Of a DNA stretch of 64,000 bases, positions 1-35,260 are shown piece by piece; position 1 is the first letter of the stretch, and each line of letters opens with the position of its first letter. Source of the stretch: Gymnogyps californianus (lineage: Eukaryota; Chordata; Aves; Accipitriformes; Cathartidae); contig NC_059485.1 in assembly GCF_018139145.2 (NCBI RefSeq), positions 18,351,698-18,415,697 on the forward strand, read 5' to 3'. The notes under the pieces are model-generated. The model searched no databases. It saw only the letters and a list, made by a program, of their open reading frames with translations, and was not told where the DNA came from. Both the position numbers and the translations under genes were made by a program.

Positions 1-3000
1 CTGAGCAGATTTGAAGGGGAGAAGCTTCTGCCTATAAAGCTTAATAACACATCTGGTCAGCCTGCCTAGAGAGGTTGTGCCAGAGAGGGGAGTGGAGTTC
101 AGGTTCCATGCTGCAAGGGGACACTTTAATTGATGAAATTTGGATAACAGCTACTACTGTATTCATGGATAAATCTTCTCAAGTACAGCCTAAGGGTATG
201 AGGAACGGAGTCTTTTAACAGGTTTCCAGTTGTAAGAAACTGTCGTAAAAAAAATTACAGTGAAATTCTTCATATGCAAAGATTCTCTGAACAGTTGGGT
301 TACGCATTTTGGTACGCAAAGGGAAAACCGTCTGGTTTTGGACTACTCTATTGGAAGAGATTTAGGGTCAAACCTAAACCTGATATAATCAGGGCCCACT
401 GGTTCCTGGGACTGCTCTGTAGACGCTGACTATGCGTTCATGGTTGTTAATGGTAACTAAATCAGAGCTTTGCGGTTGGGTAGAAGATTGGGAGTGAGCT
501 CTGAAGGTCCTTTTTCTGGCTGTCTGTGGACTGTGTGCGACTACCAACAAACAGGATGATCCTTTTCTGCGTAGGCACTTGGTCTCAAGGTCAGACTTGC
601 CCACCTTGATCGATGCTAGGACTCAGACCAGGCATAGAGTCAGGTTAAGCCCAAGCCTCACAAGTCTCCAGAAGGCCATAGTCTAAGCATAACTTGGGAG
701 CTCAAGCTCAGTCTGGCAGTTTGGGCACAGAAAGCTGCTACCCAGCTTAGCGGGAGCTATTTTGATTTCAGCTTTTCCTAAGCCCAGTACGGACGTTTTG
801 AGCCAGAGCAGCAGCCAGGCTAGCAGCCAGCTGTACGTACCAGCACGCAGAACGCGAGGCTTGCTGTGAGTAAACCTGGGTTGAACTCGTTCTTAACCTT
901 GGGAGATAGATACAGGTTTCTTTCTGCTTTGTTTTATTCACCCATAGTATGAGCATTATATTTACTTGTCTTACAGGTGTTTTAAAACATCAGTCTTGGA
1001 GAACAGAGATTAGTACCTGGCTTTATAACAAACCTCCTGCTTGACCTTCTAAGTCATTTAATGGAATTCGGTTCAATTTAGCACGTGGTGTGTGGTACAG
1101 CCTCCTTTGTGCCAACATACGCAAGGCAGGGAGGGTTCAAGATGTCACATGCATGTGTCCTTCCAGTCCCCTCCTCCCTGTGCTGGGAAAGGATGTCCCA
1201 TAAAATAACATCTACCAGGTTTTTGCTCCTTCTGGTCACCGGACTTCTTTCTTTCCCAGGTTTTTGTGATGTTAAGGGATAGTCAGCTTTGAAAAGCTAA
1301 AGAAAGAGATCAGTGATGTCGTCTCAGGCTGCGGAGGCTTGGGGCTTTTTTGGCTATGCCACTGTTGTGTATTTGCACTGGGGAAGCAGGGCAGCAGCAT
1401 TAGAAATCTCAGAAAGTGAGCGCTGACATCCATCCGAGCTCACCGAGTGCTCTCCAGTCCTGTATATCTCAAATTAAGGCATTTCTTCAGCACCACCTTG
1501 TGCTAAGGGGTGGCCATTGCAATTCCCTCTTCAGAGGGACTTGTGTGCAGGATTTTCATTACCGCTGAAGGTCTCTAGTGTGCTGTTGGGGACATCAGGA
1601 TGATTTAGTATTGAGGCAGTAAACTCTGTGTGCTCCTTTTAAAAGAAGTCCGTTTACAAACACCATGACCTCTGATTCCTCATCCAGAAGGGAGGCACTC
1701 CCACAGTTTCTAGCAAGGAGCAAAGAGACAGCTGGGGGTTCTGGTTAATGGAGCTTTAATATTTGCATGTGATCCAGATTCGGAAAGATTGCTTTTCATC
1801 TGATATCTGAAAAATACACTCTCACTCTTGGAAAAAAAATTGAATTGGAAAATCAAGATTTACTCATGCAGGCGAGGTTCCTTTGTTGCTAAAGTTCCTT
1901 ATATTTGGAAATACCCCAAAGATCTCCTGCTGCTTAAATAATGCAATGACACAATGTCACTGGTTTTTTGTTTGTTTTTTTTAATTTGGTTGGTTTTCCA
2001 TTGCACTTCTGAAAATCATTCTATATAGTGTGTGGTAAACAAGCGCAACACTTATGGCAATGCATAGTCGATACGCATAGGGGTAGGAGACCACGCAAGA
2101 AATATTTTTGGCTTTCTTCCTCAGTCCTCCTAGAGATGAGAGTTACCGTAGCACATCTTGCAACTATTATATTGAGCTTTTTGCAGTATGTTTGTATTTT
2201 TATTTAAATAAGTATATGTATGGATTTACTTTCCAAAGTAAGTATGTAAGTGGAATAGAGGTTGTTCTCTTGATGGTAAGCGAAAAGAAAAGAGAGTCAG
2301 TCATAGTACAGACAAGCACAGACCTCTGACGTGTCTTTTGAGCCCACCCTGTTCAATCAAGGAGATGCCTTTACCCGTTGCAGGCTGCAGTGGGCGCACA
2401 CGTTGCGGGGTGCTCCTGGGGATGAGGCTGCTTTGGACATCATTCTCGCTTGTGCAAGATGTTCCTCAGGCAGAAGAGAGCAGCGGCCTGTCCTTTCCTT
2501 TGACCAGGGGTGTCTGGTTGGTGGGTGACCCACAAGCTGGCTGCCTCTAGCTTGGGGAGTTGTGGAGCAGCAATGGATGGTAAGAGAGACACGTTGCTGG
2601 GAGAGGATGGGGAGACTGTCAGCCACAGGGCCCCAGAGCCATTGCTTTCTGCTTGAACTGAGATGGTCTGACAGCTGTTGGTTTGACCAGTCATTTTCCA
2701 CCTTCAGCCATCTGTACATAACCACACAGGTAGAACGTTTCTCCTTCCCCCTTCTTTGCATTTCAGGTGCAATTCTCTGCTCTAGCAAAGGTTTGCCACA
2801 CCAGAATTTGTAACGACTGGGCTAGGATATAATTGGAAGAGAAAACTCATCTGCGCTTGTGCCTCGGTGAATCTGCAAACCCAGGTCTTTCAGATCAGTG
2901 GCCAGTGCAGTCGCCGCCCATGTCTCCCTCCCCTGCACGGCACTCTTTCCTCTGCCACTTTAGATATCACCTCCTGACAAGTCAGCTGAAGAACAGTGCA

Positions 3001-4592
3001 TTCATTTGTCTCTAAGGTGGGAGGCTGTAACGAAGAGCTGAGTAACTCGGAGGCCTCAAATTAAGAAGAGTGATTCACAGTACACTGCGTGTATTTCAAA
3101 ACCAATGTGTCTGAAATTTGAATGGGGAGGGGAAGGGGGGACTTCAGCACTCTGTTTTTTAAGCTGACAAACCTTGCACGAAGGATGGTTGAAAGGGCTC
3201 AGGAGGATGGGGGGAGGAAGGGGATAGCAACCGCAGTGAACCGAGCAGGATTTTGAACGAGCCATACCCTTGTGATTTGTGTAAAATGTATAAATAGCGG
3301 CCGCAGCCCCAGTCTGCCCACCCTGCTCTTTATCCTGGCCAGTCCTGAAGGCACTCTGCTGCTGGCCGACAGGCTGAGGTGCTCCGGATGAAATCTGGGG
3401 GAGGCATGCACACGTTGCAGGGACGTCTCCAGGCCACGCTCACTACTGATCCAAACAGCTGTACAATTTCAAAAGCGAAGCAGGATACCAGGAATAATTT
3501 TAATGTTTGGAATGAATGTAAACTGAAGGAGCATGCCAAAGCAGTAAGAGAGTAGGTGAAGGAAGTGACTAAAAGTAAACATAGATTCCTGGACCTTTAA
3601 TGAGAAACAGTGAAACACTGTGAGAATAGTGAAACAACCATTGTGTACCAGAAAGAAGTGATCCAAATCATGTCCACATCAGAATTTATTCCCCACAACA
3701 AACATGGTGCTTTGTTGCTGTACTGCTACTGTGCGTTCTTTGATGAGCCTGCATCCAGTGGTGTCATTTTAGACTACACAAATCACCATCATTCCTTTCT
3801 TTATAGGTTGTGTGGTAATAAAAGTAACTCCCAAAAATAATTGAGCATCATTTAGTAGTTTTCTTCTGAGTCATAAAGAAAGAACCGTGTGAATATTTCC
3901 TCCCCTACAAGCCTAACGTGGCTGTTAACTTTGAAACCTAATTAAATGCTAAATGTCATGTTATCTACATAATGCTGGTCACCCTTGGCAAGGCAGTGGA
4001 GAGAAGATAGAAATGAAGACCCTGAGAAGGGAATTTGGAAGGAATAAAGAAAAAAAGAAAAGGGGCGAGTGCAAGAAAAAGAAAAGAGGGGGAAAAAGGG
4101 ACAGAAACTGCCGGGAGAACACAGCTGTTTGTTATACCAAGCTCACACTAGATAGCGACTCGTGATTAGCAACACTGGGATTTGTGGAACAGTTACACCA
4201 TGTTGTGTTGTTGCGCTGTACACACAACTGCCTTGACTCCAGTCTCCTGGAGACTCCGAGCAGTGTGCAATCCCAGTGATGTATCCCAAAGCACAGGGTG
4301 GAATCAGGATTGCCTTCTGGCTTCCTTGGAAGAGCAAGGCACGTGGTTTTACAGAATGGAAATGAGAGGTTGGGTTGTCTGCTTTAGATGTCTTGGTCTG
4401 AAAAGGCTGCCTTAATTCTGTTAACCTTTAAGAGAGTAGTTAACATCTAATATTCTTTAATGATAACATGTTGACACTGTCTCTGGTTGCACAACCTTAA
4501 CTTTACACTGAATGTTTTGCATGGAGCTTGTACGCTGGACAGCCTGCTATGTGGCAAAAGCAAAAGGGGACATTCCCGTGGTGTTTCTGCAG
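1..4592 (+). other. PIGQ: PIGQ intron (5' end outside the window)
   Basis: This stretch precedes the first recognisable PIGQ exon. That exon begins with a single base completing a codon, so at least one coding exon lies further upstream. I looked for the large N-terminal PIGQ coding exon in the open frames here and found nothing resembling it. The stretch contains a purine-rich patch near 4045-4100 and a TATA-like TATAAATA at 3289-3296 directly followed by a NotI-type octamer (3297-3304). No RNA gene or clear repeat was seen. Confidence 0.7.
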
Positions 4593-26946
<22,354 letters not shown>

Positions 26947-29900
26947 AGACAGCAAAAGAGCTTCAGAGACTTGGTCAGAAAAACATATTGAATCCTAATG
27001 CTTTTGGACCAAAGGCATCTCGGAGCCAGCAACTGCTAGATCCCTTTAATTAGATTTTGGTAACATGGGAGGGGCTGAATTTTTAAAGGCAAGTATTTTT
27101 AAACATCATTTTTCAACTTTCCTCTTCCCTTACACTGTGTTTGTGTAATATGCTAATGATTATTTTTGAAGGAAAAGGTTAAACCCATCAGTGCCTCATG
27201 AAACCAGCATTTAGTGTAATCGAGGAAGTACCTCCCGAATGGTTTGATGAGGTATATATCCTTCCATGTAAGCTCACCGGGCCGTATTAAAACAGCCCTT
27301 CGGGTGGTTCAAAGCCGCAATGCTGAGGTGCATTCTGCCAAAGGGTATTTTGGACCTTTTGTGCTTCAGCCTTCGAGGCAGCTGATCAAAACCAAGATGG
27401 AGGATCAGCTTGTAGAGTCATACACTGAAAACTGTACAGTGGGGTTATCTGGGTTCATAGGATATTTATTCTTTTCCTTTTGGGTGGGCTTGGATTCACC
27501 CCCACTGCAGCAGCAGAGGAGGTGTTAAGCATAGAAGCAGCGGGGCTGGAGGCCCAGAAACACAGCTTGCTGTACATTTGTGCCTATATGGTCTCATCTA
27601 CTTTTTTTTTTTTTTTTCCAAAAGCAAATAGTGTTTTGGGGAGAGCTGAGCCCTGAGCTGACACCAGAACTGAAGTGCAGAGCGCACAGCCTCAGACCTC
27701 AGACTGCTCAGGTTTACGTGGCAGCAAGCCATGGTAGCTGAGAGCTCTGGGCTCTGCCAAGGCTCAGGGCTTCTTCGCTTAGTCGCAGTGTAAGGCAAAC
27801 GCAGCTTTGAGTCAGCTCCGGCTGGTGGGTCTGCCAGAGGACTGCAGCAGCCTGGCTTGTTACGCAGCTCAACCAGCTCAGGGAAGCATGTGCTGCGCTC
27901 CCTTACAGGGTCACTACATCCCCCGGTTTCTCAGGGCCCAGGTGAGAGCCTCGCCATGTGGTGCTTCATCTTTTGCACTTTCTGATAGTCAAGGAGCTTT
28001 TAAAGTTATCTCGGATATGAGGCATTTAAAGCCACTTCTTTCCCTGGAGAAATATGTTCCTATAGACACGTTTCTCTTAGGAGAGTTTTCCTGCTTTGGA
28101 TACTACCTCCACAGTGCAGCCGTGCTCGGCTTTTTGGTGTCCCGGTCTGATTGTGTGCTCATTTTGATGTGAGTCTTCTATTCCCTGTCTTGGGGAGAGC
28201 GCCTCTGTGCACAAGAGTGTGATGTCCCACTGGGTACTTTGTTGTTGTGTAGACATTTACATACAATCGTTACCCAAAAGTACGCTTTCCCTAGGTCTGC
28301 TAGCTTCTCTTGCCCCAGCTGAAACAACGATGTAGTATCGCTGTACCTTGCTGCCGCTTTGCACACCCAAAGTGACTGCGTTAACTGGCAGGTGAGAGGT
28401 ATGCTGGATCCTGCCCCCTTTTCCTCTGTCTGTCCAAGAAACCAAGGACAGAGGAGGAAGAGGAGGATGGGTTGTGGCTGCGGTGCTCAGTCCTTCTCTG
28501 GAGGGCTGCCTGTGTATTCCACTGGGAGTAGGTGGAGGCAAGGCAAGGAGCCACGGCAAGGTGCCCTGGGCTTTAGTAGCCTTCAGTCAGCACTTCCACT
28601 GGCAGGATAAGAGTTTCCTACCCCAGCCCCATATCTCATCCATGTACTTGAAGCTGTCACAGAAGAGAAGGGGTTATGGCCCCGCTGCTTTAAGACATCC
28701 CTGGCCAGATATATTTGGTTTGCCTGTAGCTGCTAAAAGCCTCTCGTGATGCAGCCACTGCCTCTTCAGTCACAGCCTGATCAGGAGAAAGCGAAGCTGT
28801 GTAGGCAGGTGCTTGGTTCAGACGTTCCTTAGCAGGCAAACACAGGAGCTGCCAAGGTCTTACAGTTTTCTTAAGGACATCATGAAGGGAGGCAGTATTA
28901 CGTGGGCGCTGCTACCCAAAGAGGATGTCCTATTACCTTGATCCAGGGAAGAAGGGCACGTCATTGAAGAAAGCCAGCGTGGCAAAAGCCCCCCCCCCAC
29001 CATCTGCCACCGCAGGCTCTGGGTGGGACATCACTGGCTGCAGCAACTGGAGAGATCTTTGTTGTTCTTTAATGATCAGCGCTTAAAACTCATGTACAAA
29101 TACAGCATCTTCTTCTCTTGGAATGTCGATGCCCAAGTATTTCTCTCCACTCCAGCTGTGAATAACTCCAGGTTGTGATGCATTTAGTGGATGAATGGTC
29201 TGAATAATGTTTCTCGCTTCAGCTTAAGTAAGAGTCATGGAGACCCATTCTTACCTGGCACTCAGCAGAGCAGATTTACACTTTACCTCCCTCTCATGTT
29301 TCCACTGGAGCTACTAAATGATATTCCCCCTGCTTCCTCCCACGCCTGCATAGTTTGGTTTACTAACTGCTGTGAGAAACTTTATTATTTTTGGTCTTGT
29401 GAAAATAATGTTCCTAATATCCTGGCTTTTAAAATCTTTCTGTGAGACCAGACAGCTCACGATGGTCCTAATCGTGGCTGTCCTTTGGGATCAAGTGACC
29501 TGAAAGCCCCGGAGACAGCACAGAGCCATGAAAACCAGCAAATGTGACCTTCCTATTGGGAACCTGCCAAACATATTAGATGTTCCAGTGTTGGGTCTGT
29601 TTACTAAAGGCTGATACTGACTCCAGGGATGGTGAAATACCAAACTGAGAAAAAACTCCTTCTCAGACCCCAGAGCCCGAATCTTCTGTGACACAGAGGA
29701 CCTTGAGCAGCCCAGCTGGGAAATGACAGCCCCTTGTGGGTGCAGTTCTCCTGTGTCACACAGAACTGGTGCCTGAGCTGTCTTACTGTTTCTCATACTC
29801 GGTGTTCTCCTTGCCCGTGATGGTATCTGAGCCTATGAGTTTCTTCTGCTGGACACTTGCCATGTCTCTCCTCTTCCTTTCCAGCCACTGCTGTGAAATA

Positions 29901-32130
29901 GTCTTCCCCCACCCTTTTCCGATTCTGCGCAGAGACACTACAACAACTTCGCAGACATCCTGCTCAGGAACATTTGACCTTATGTCATCTCTCTAATTAG
30001 AAGTTGGGATCAGCATCATCTTCCACAGTAGCACAGACTGGCCTAGCGCTGGCATTTCCTCAGGGAAGAGACTGCTGGTAAGGTTATGGCTCTAATTTAT
30101 CCTCAGATCCATATTATCCGTATCAGTCCTTGGATGAGAAGTAGTTAAAGATTTCAGATCTTCTCTGATTCCTACCACACACCCCTTATAGCAGGCAGCA
30201 AGCAGTCTTTGCCAGCCATCATTCAAAGACTGTAATCTTGCAGACTTTTTTTAATACTGCATTTCCTTATTATTATTTCTTCCACTTTATGGTTCCCAGT
30301 GCTGGCACAACACTCGATATGCCTCTTTACATAGGCATGGGTTTTGTGAAGGAAAACGTGATTCACTGCATGCAAAACTCTATCCTGGATAGAAATTCTG
30401 CCTTTGAGAAATACTTTCCTTTCCTAACCAGAATAGCATGTGACGATGCTGAAAGGAAATCTCAGTAATTATACTGCGCTGAAGGCTCTCGTTATGGTTT
30501 TGGGAGTTTTCCCTGATCCTGCAGCTGGGCTGTGCCTTGTTCTGCTGGCACATGAGAATATACCATCAGGCCCACAGAAAGAGTGTTGCATGTACGTATA
30601 ATCCGTATGTTGAGTTACACTCTCAGGAGTGTAAGGCAGGAAAATCTCCTGTTTCGTCATCATGCAGGTTATGAGTTGCTTTCCTTCTGCCCTGTGCTGC
30701 CTGATCCTGCTGCCACAACACTATCTTCTTGCTTAACTCAAGCCCTTACCAATTGACTCTTTGTGCTTAGACCTGCTGATTACACCAGCACAGAATCACA
30801 ACCTGGTGGAGGTTGGAAGGGGCCTCTCAAGATCATCTGGTCCAACCCCCCCTGCTCAAGCAGGGCCACCCAAAGCTGGTTGCCCAGGACCATGTCCAGG
30901 TGGCTTTTGAATATCTCCAAGGATGGAGACTCCACCATCTCCCTGGTGCCAGTGCTTGGTCACCTGCACGGTAAAAAAGTGTTCCCTGCTCTTTAGACAG
31001 CATTTGATGTGTTTCAATTCATGCCCGTTGCCTCTTGTCCTGTCATCGTGTTCTGCTGAGCTAGGAGACACCATAACTCAAATCTCTTCAGCGAATTTGA
31101 AGATTTGCAGTCCCATGTTGTCTCTGTTCCTGAGCAGCCGTATTCAGGGACTATTCAGCAGTCCATTTGCCTTTTGGGGGGTATCTAAGCCCTCTGCGGT
31201 TAGAGAGGGTTGCCTGCTCATTGAGTCAGTTACCTGACCTGCTCTTTGTCAGCTTTTCTGGACCTGGTAGCAGAGAGAGTGCTTGCTCTCCAGCCAAACT
31301 CGCTGCCTGCATTGAGCATAGAGTGGAAACTCTGGGAGATGTGGAGCAGAAACCCCTAAGCCGGCAGCGTGCAAGTCTGCCTGGATCGGAGAGCCACCTT
31401 TGTGTGGTGCTCCGAGGCTCTGCGTGGGTAATCGGTGGCGGCGTGCTGTGAATACAGATGGGATGGGATGGATCTCAGCTGATCCATCCACGTGACGTGA
31501 GGCCACAGGGCTTACCAGCTAGTTCAGGAGCTTTTGGGTTGTATTCCACTGTGCAGGATAAACATGTTCAGAGCAATCCAAACCTTATGCAGGCAGCTGA
31601 TCTGTCTTCCTGGATGAGAAGAGTGTGCCCATCACGTTTGCATCTGGCTGACCATTTTGCATTGGGAGTGGAACAGCTTGCTGCTTGTAAGAGTCTGTCC
31701 CCTTCGATTCTCAGCTGGCAGCCTCACCTCCAGTCCTTATCCACATCTGGGCCTGGACCTCAAACCAAGAATGCTCAAACTCCCTGTTTATTGTCTCAGC
31801 GAGCTAAATACGAGGAGGGTGCATGCGATGATGAATGCTGCAGGCGACAGAATGTAAACCCTTCATTTGCAGGCGGGTGATGAGGCTCAGGAGCCGGGGG
31901 AAGTGCTGGGTGTGCTGCTTGCCCGGGGAAGCACCAGAGCCGGGGCCCCGCTCTGCGCTCACTGGGGGCAGAGAGAGGCTGCGCCCACGTCTCCCGTCCG
32001 TAGTGTTATTTAAGCATCTGGCATTGGGGAAATTCGTGAGAACTTCACAACTATTGTAATCAATCCTCCTACTTACAATGTTTCCTGTTTTTTAAATAAA
32101 GTATTATAAAAGAGTACCGAAACATTTACA
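26947..32130 (+). other. Probable long PIGQ 3' UTR or downstream flank, 5.2 kb
   Basis: No coding exon is recognisable here. I saw no AATAAA between the PIGQ stop and 32095. An ATTAAA occurs at 27286-27291 and could give a short 3' UTR. The AATAAA at 32095-32100, followed about 45 nt later by a GT-rich run, is the best full signal. The stretch contains a 16-nt T run (27602-27617), a minus-strand CR1 fragment (about 30787-31075) and a GC-rich patch (about 31880-31990). The open frames, including one of 140 codons at 31458-31880, lack family features. Confidence 0.5.
30787..31075 (-). mobile_element. CR1 LINE, truncated 3' fragment
   Basis: Read on the + strand, this begins with a CACAGAATCAC motif and GGTTGGAAGGGGCCTCTCAA. 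It continues with GATCATCTGGTCCAACCCCC, then the phrases for dominated CR1 3' ends such as CTCCAAGGATGGAGACTCCA and GTGTTCCCTG, and finally CCTCTTGTCCTGTC. This is the reverse complement of the CR1 3' region, so the element lies on the minus strand. Like most CR1 copies it is truncated at its 5' end and has no intact reverse transcriptase. Similarity fades between about 31046 and 31075, so that boundary is approximate. Confidence 0.92.
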
Positions 32131-32157
32131 GTTTAATTAAAAGTGTGTGTGTGTGTG
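32095..32157 (+). terminator. Candidate poly(A) signal with GT-rich downstream element
   Basis: AATAAA at 32095-32100 is followed by CA-containing possible cleavage sites near 32115-32130. A second signal-like ATTAAA follows, then an alternating GT run at 32143-32157. The order of signal, cleavage zone and GU-rich element is typical of vertebrate polyadenylation sites. Assigning it to PIGQ is inference. Confidence 0.5.
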
Positions 32158-33202
32158 ATGAGGAAGTTTGATGTGCTGGTTAAAAAGCACTGGTACATTT
32201 TCTCTTTGCGTTCACATAAACTACCAAGTGTTAAGCAGGAGCACAGTGCTCGCGTAGTAGCAACACTCTCTTTGTTTTAAAATGTCACTGTTAACACCAT
32301 TTGAAGGTGACTTCCTTCCCACCGCAGCCCTGATTTAAAATGCAGCAGTCCAGCTTACCAGTCCAGGGAACAGCCCCCGGCTTAGTAAACAGACTTGCTT
32401 CATGCTCATCGCAGCACCGTTTCTGCAGACAGAAGTGCCTGGCAGAGCGATGGCGATGCTAGCAGGGCCTGTGTCGGCACGTCCGTGCACAGTTGGGACC
32501 AGAGAGGCTCTGCATGTACCGGTTGCAGGTGCTTGCGTTTGAGAGTTTAGGGATGGAGATCTTTGTTCTGCTGACAGGTTTGGATTTTTTTGGTTAATTA
32601 AACCTCTCGATCAGAACTTGAATGGATTTTGATTACACTAGAATAAAGATGTTGGGCGAAAAATCGAGCTCGTCCCTCTTGTTTAACTTGCCACTGAGCA
32701 CCTCCGTGGCTGCCTTGGCAGCGTCTGCCACCGCCACGGGGACTGGGCAGGGCGGCTGCTGGAGGCTCGGCGTGTCCGAGCGGGCTGCTCTTCCCGGTCC
32801 TGCGGCCCGGCCAGGCGGTTACTTGATCTCCGCTCTCCACACGCAGGCGGTATTTCGTCACTCGTCCACCTGAGAGTGTTCTGCTAAGGCCAAACCATGA
32901 CGCCCCTGCAAGGAGGAGCGCTGATCCGGCGGGATCCTGCCTCAGGCCTGGGAGACAGTTGAGGTGATGCTCCTCCAGCTCGGTTTTTTCCTATGATTCA
33001 GTGAGAGGCTCCTTTGTTTTCCGTGAGCCTGCCCGTGCGATGTGTTGCTGTTCAGCATGAGGGGCAGGACGGAGCGAGAGAAGCCTCTGCAGCAGCACTC
33101 ACGCTGTGCAGTCCAAGCAGGAGCACAAGCTGTGCCTGGGAATGATGGGTGCCTTGTGCCCACTCCTCTCCTCACATCAGAGCAGTCACACCCTTGAATT
33201 CA

Positions 33203-33327
33203 TCTTCTTTTCCTTTTCTCTTTTCTCTTTTCTCTTTTTTCTTTCTTTTCTCTCTTTTCTCTTTTCTCTTTTTCCTCTTCCTTTTCTTCCTTTTTCCTTC
33301 TCCTTTTTCTTCTTCTTCCTCTTCCTC
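33203..33327. repeat. 125-nt uninterrupted polypyrimidine tract
   Basis: Every base from 33203 to 33327 on the + strand is C or T, built from TTTTCTC- and TTCTTCC-type units. It is immediately followed by AGCAG. Long homopurine-homopyrimidine tracts can form triplex (H-DNA). The run reads as a lysine-, glutamate- and arginine-rich open frame on the minus strand, which is an artefact of composition. Confidence 0.97.
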
Positions 33328-34253
33328 AGCAGTTTGCACCCAGCTGCCTCCTGCCCAGCTAGCAGCACCCAGTCCGCTTGCCTTCCGCAGCATGCCATTG
33401 TCCGAGCAGGCCCAGGGCACCACTGGTTGCTGGTGGTTGTCTGAGGCTGTGCAGAACTGGTGTGCGACCACAACCGGAGCGCTGTCACCAGCAGAGCCCC
33501 GGAGGGCTGTTCCTCGGCAGCCGGCGGATCGGGAAGGAGCAGCTTCCCTGGGCACTGGGGCTCGCACCCGGGCTCCCTCACGGCTGCCCTGTGCCGTGCT
33601 GCGGGAGCCCAGCGGTGAAGCAGTGTTGCTCCAGGCCGGCTGAGTGTCAAGCGCGGCCGGCTGGATGCATGGCCGTGACAATGTCCCCACGCCGCAGCAG
33701 GCCTCTGCCAGGATCGCCCCTCTGCGTCTGCCTCACGCCGAGGCTGCTGCCTCCTGCAGCGTGCTGCCGTCAGCTCCTGAAACAACCCCACCGCCTTCTC
33801 CGCGCTGCTCCTCTCTCGTGATGATTCCCGTCGGTCTGGGCTCCAGTTTGGTTTCCACCATCCCACCAAGGAGCTGAGAAATCACTTGAATGAGCCATAA
33901 ACCAGGGCTCTGGGCTTGGCCCTGGAGGAATGGCAAGATCGAGAACCAGAGGCTGACAAAAGAGAAACAAAATCGAGGAGATTCCTGCCCATCCTCCTCC
34001 TGCCTGCTCCCCGCTGCTTTGGATCCAATGGACTGGTGGACAGAAATGAGAGGAATGGCTTTTCTCTCCTCCTGGGGAATCCGGGCACACACAGATCCCC
34101 CCTCTCCACTTCCCCTGCTCCGCCATCCAGGGCTGTGCCCTGGGGCGAGAGTTTCTCTGCAGGCTTTACCCTCCGAGCTCCCCTGCTCCCTGGGGAATGC
34201 TGTCAGCAGCGGCTGGGGGTGGCAGCAGCTCCGGATAGAGTCAGCAGGACATC

Positions 34254-34320
34254 TGCTATTTCATTTTGCTTTAATGTGCTATTTCATTTTGCTTTTATCT
34301 GCTATTTCATTTTGCTTTTG
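34254..34320. repeat. Three-copy 23-bp tandem repeat
   Basis: A unit starting TGCTATTTCATTTTGCTTT recurs at 34254, 34277 and 34300, with only a few differences at the unit ends. It is AT-rich and stands out sharply in a GC-rich neighbourhood. Confidence 0.95.
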
Positions 34321-35260
34321 CAGAAGCCGGATGAGCTGGGCTGTTTGGGAGGCAGGGGTAGGGGGCCGGCGGGGGCTGTGTTTGGCCCTGCCATGCAGAC
34401 AAGCCAAACTGAGCAGCGCTGAGCGTGAGGATACCCTCGCCCCATGGGGATACAAACCCCTCATCAAAACAAGCCCCCCCCAAAGCAGTTTACACTGCGT
34501 GGCTCCAAGGCAGCAAATGAGCTTAAGCCCTCAGGCCACAGGAGAGGAGAGGGAGCCGGGCTGGGACCACCGAAGCGGGGGGCAGCCCCTCACCCCAGAG
34601 CTCTGCCATCTCCCCTCACCCTATGAGCACGGAGGGAAGGGCTCTGCCATCTGCCTGCCCCAGGCTGGGCAGGCTCAGAGCATCGCCCTCCTGCATGCAG
34701 CACAGCACCCAAGGGGCAGACGTGCTGCGCGCAGCTCGCCGGAGCACAGGAGGGTCCCTTGTCCCCAGAGCCACGGAGCGGCGGGGTCTTCCCACCCCCA
34801 TGGGTGCTCAGATGAGGCATCTTGGTGCCCAGAGCTTGTGTCTCAGCTGGCTGAGGACTGATGTATTCATCACTGCCCGGTCCCTGGTGCTGCATGTTGC
34901 CAGTCCGTCCGTGAAAAGTCGCCTTGGCTGCCCGGCCAGCATGGTGGAGCCAGTCGGGCTTTGCCAGCTGCCATTTGCCTGGTCTCGGTCCCCCCCACTT
35001 CAGCCCATTTTACAGATTCCCCTTTGCCAGCCCCACTTTTGGGGGAGCTTTGGCAGAGGAGTCAGTGATGGGGGTTATCCCCGCGCCCGTGGCCGTGGCT
35101 GTCCTGGCCCGCTGCTGGCCAGCAGAGCAATCCCCGAGGGAGGAAGGTGAATCAGCCGTGCACCAAGAGACAGGTTTGGGCAGCAATTAATATTTTATAA
35201 AAGCAAGAAGTCTCGCTGTGCAACTTGAGGAGTGCAGGCCAGGGAGCCTGCCCTGCACCT

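Noticed and set aside
3289..3304. TATAAATA directly before a GCGGCCGC octamer, a possible intronic promoter
   Set aside because: No downstream exon, CpG cluster or conserved frame supports a transcript here. A chance match is likely.
27807..28172. 121-codon frame downstream of the PIGQ stop
   Set aside because: There is no similarity to the alternative C terminus of PIGQ that I can recognise and no suitable splice sites. Treated as 3' flank.
33186..33869. 227-codon minus-strand frame with a Lys/Glu/Arg-rich end
   Set aside because: The charged end is a direct translation of the polypyrimidine tract, and the rest overlaps several other open frames. No domain was seen.
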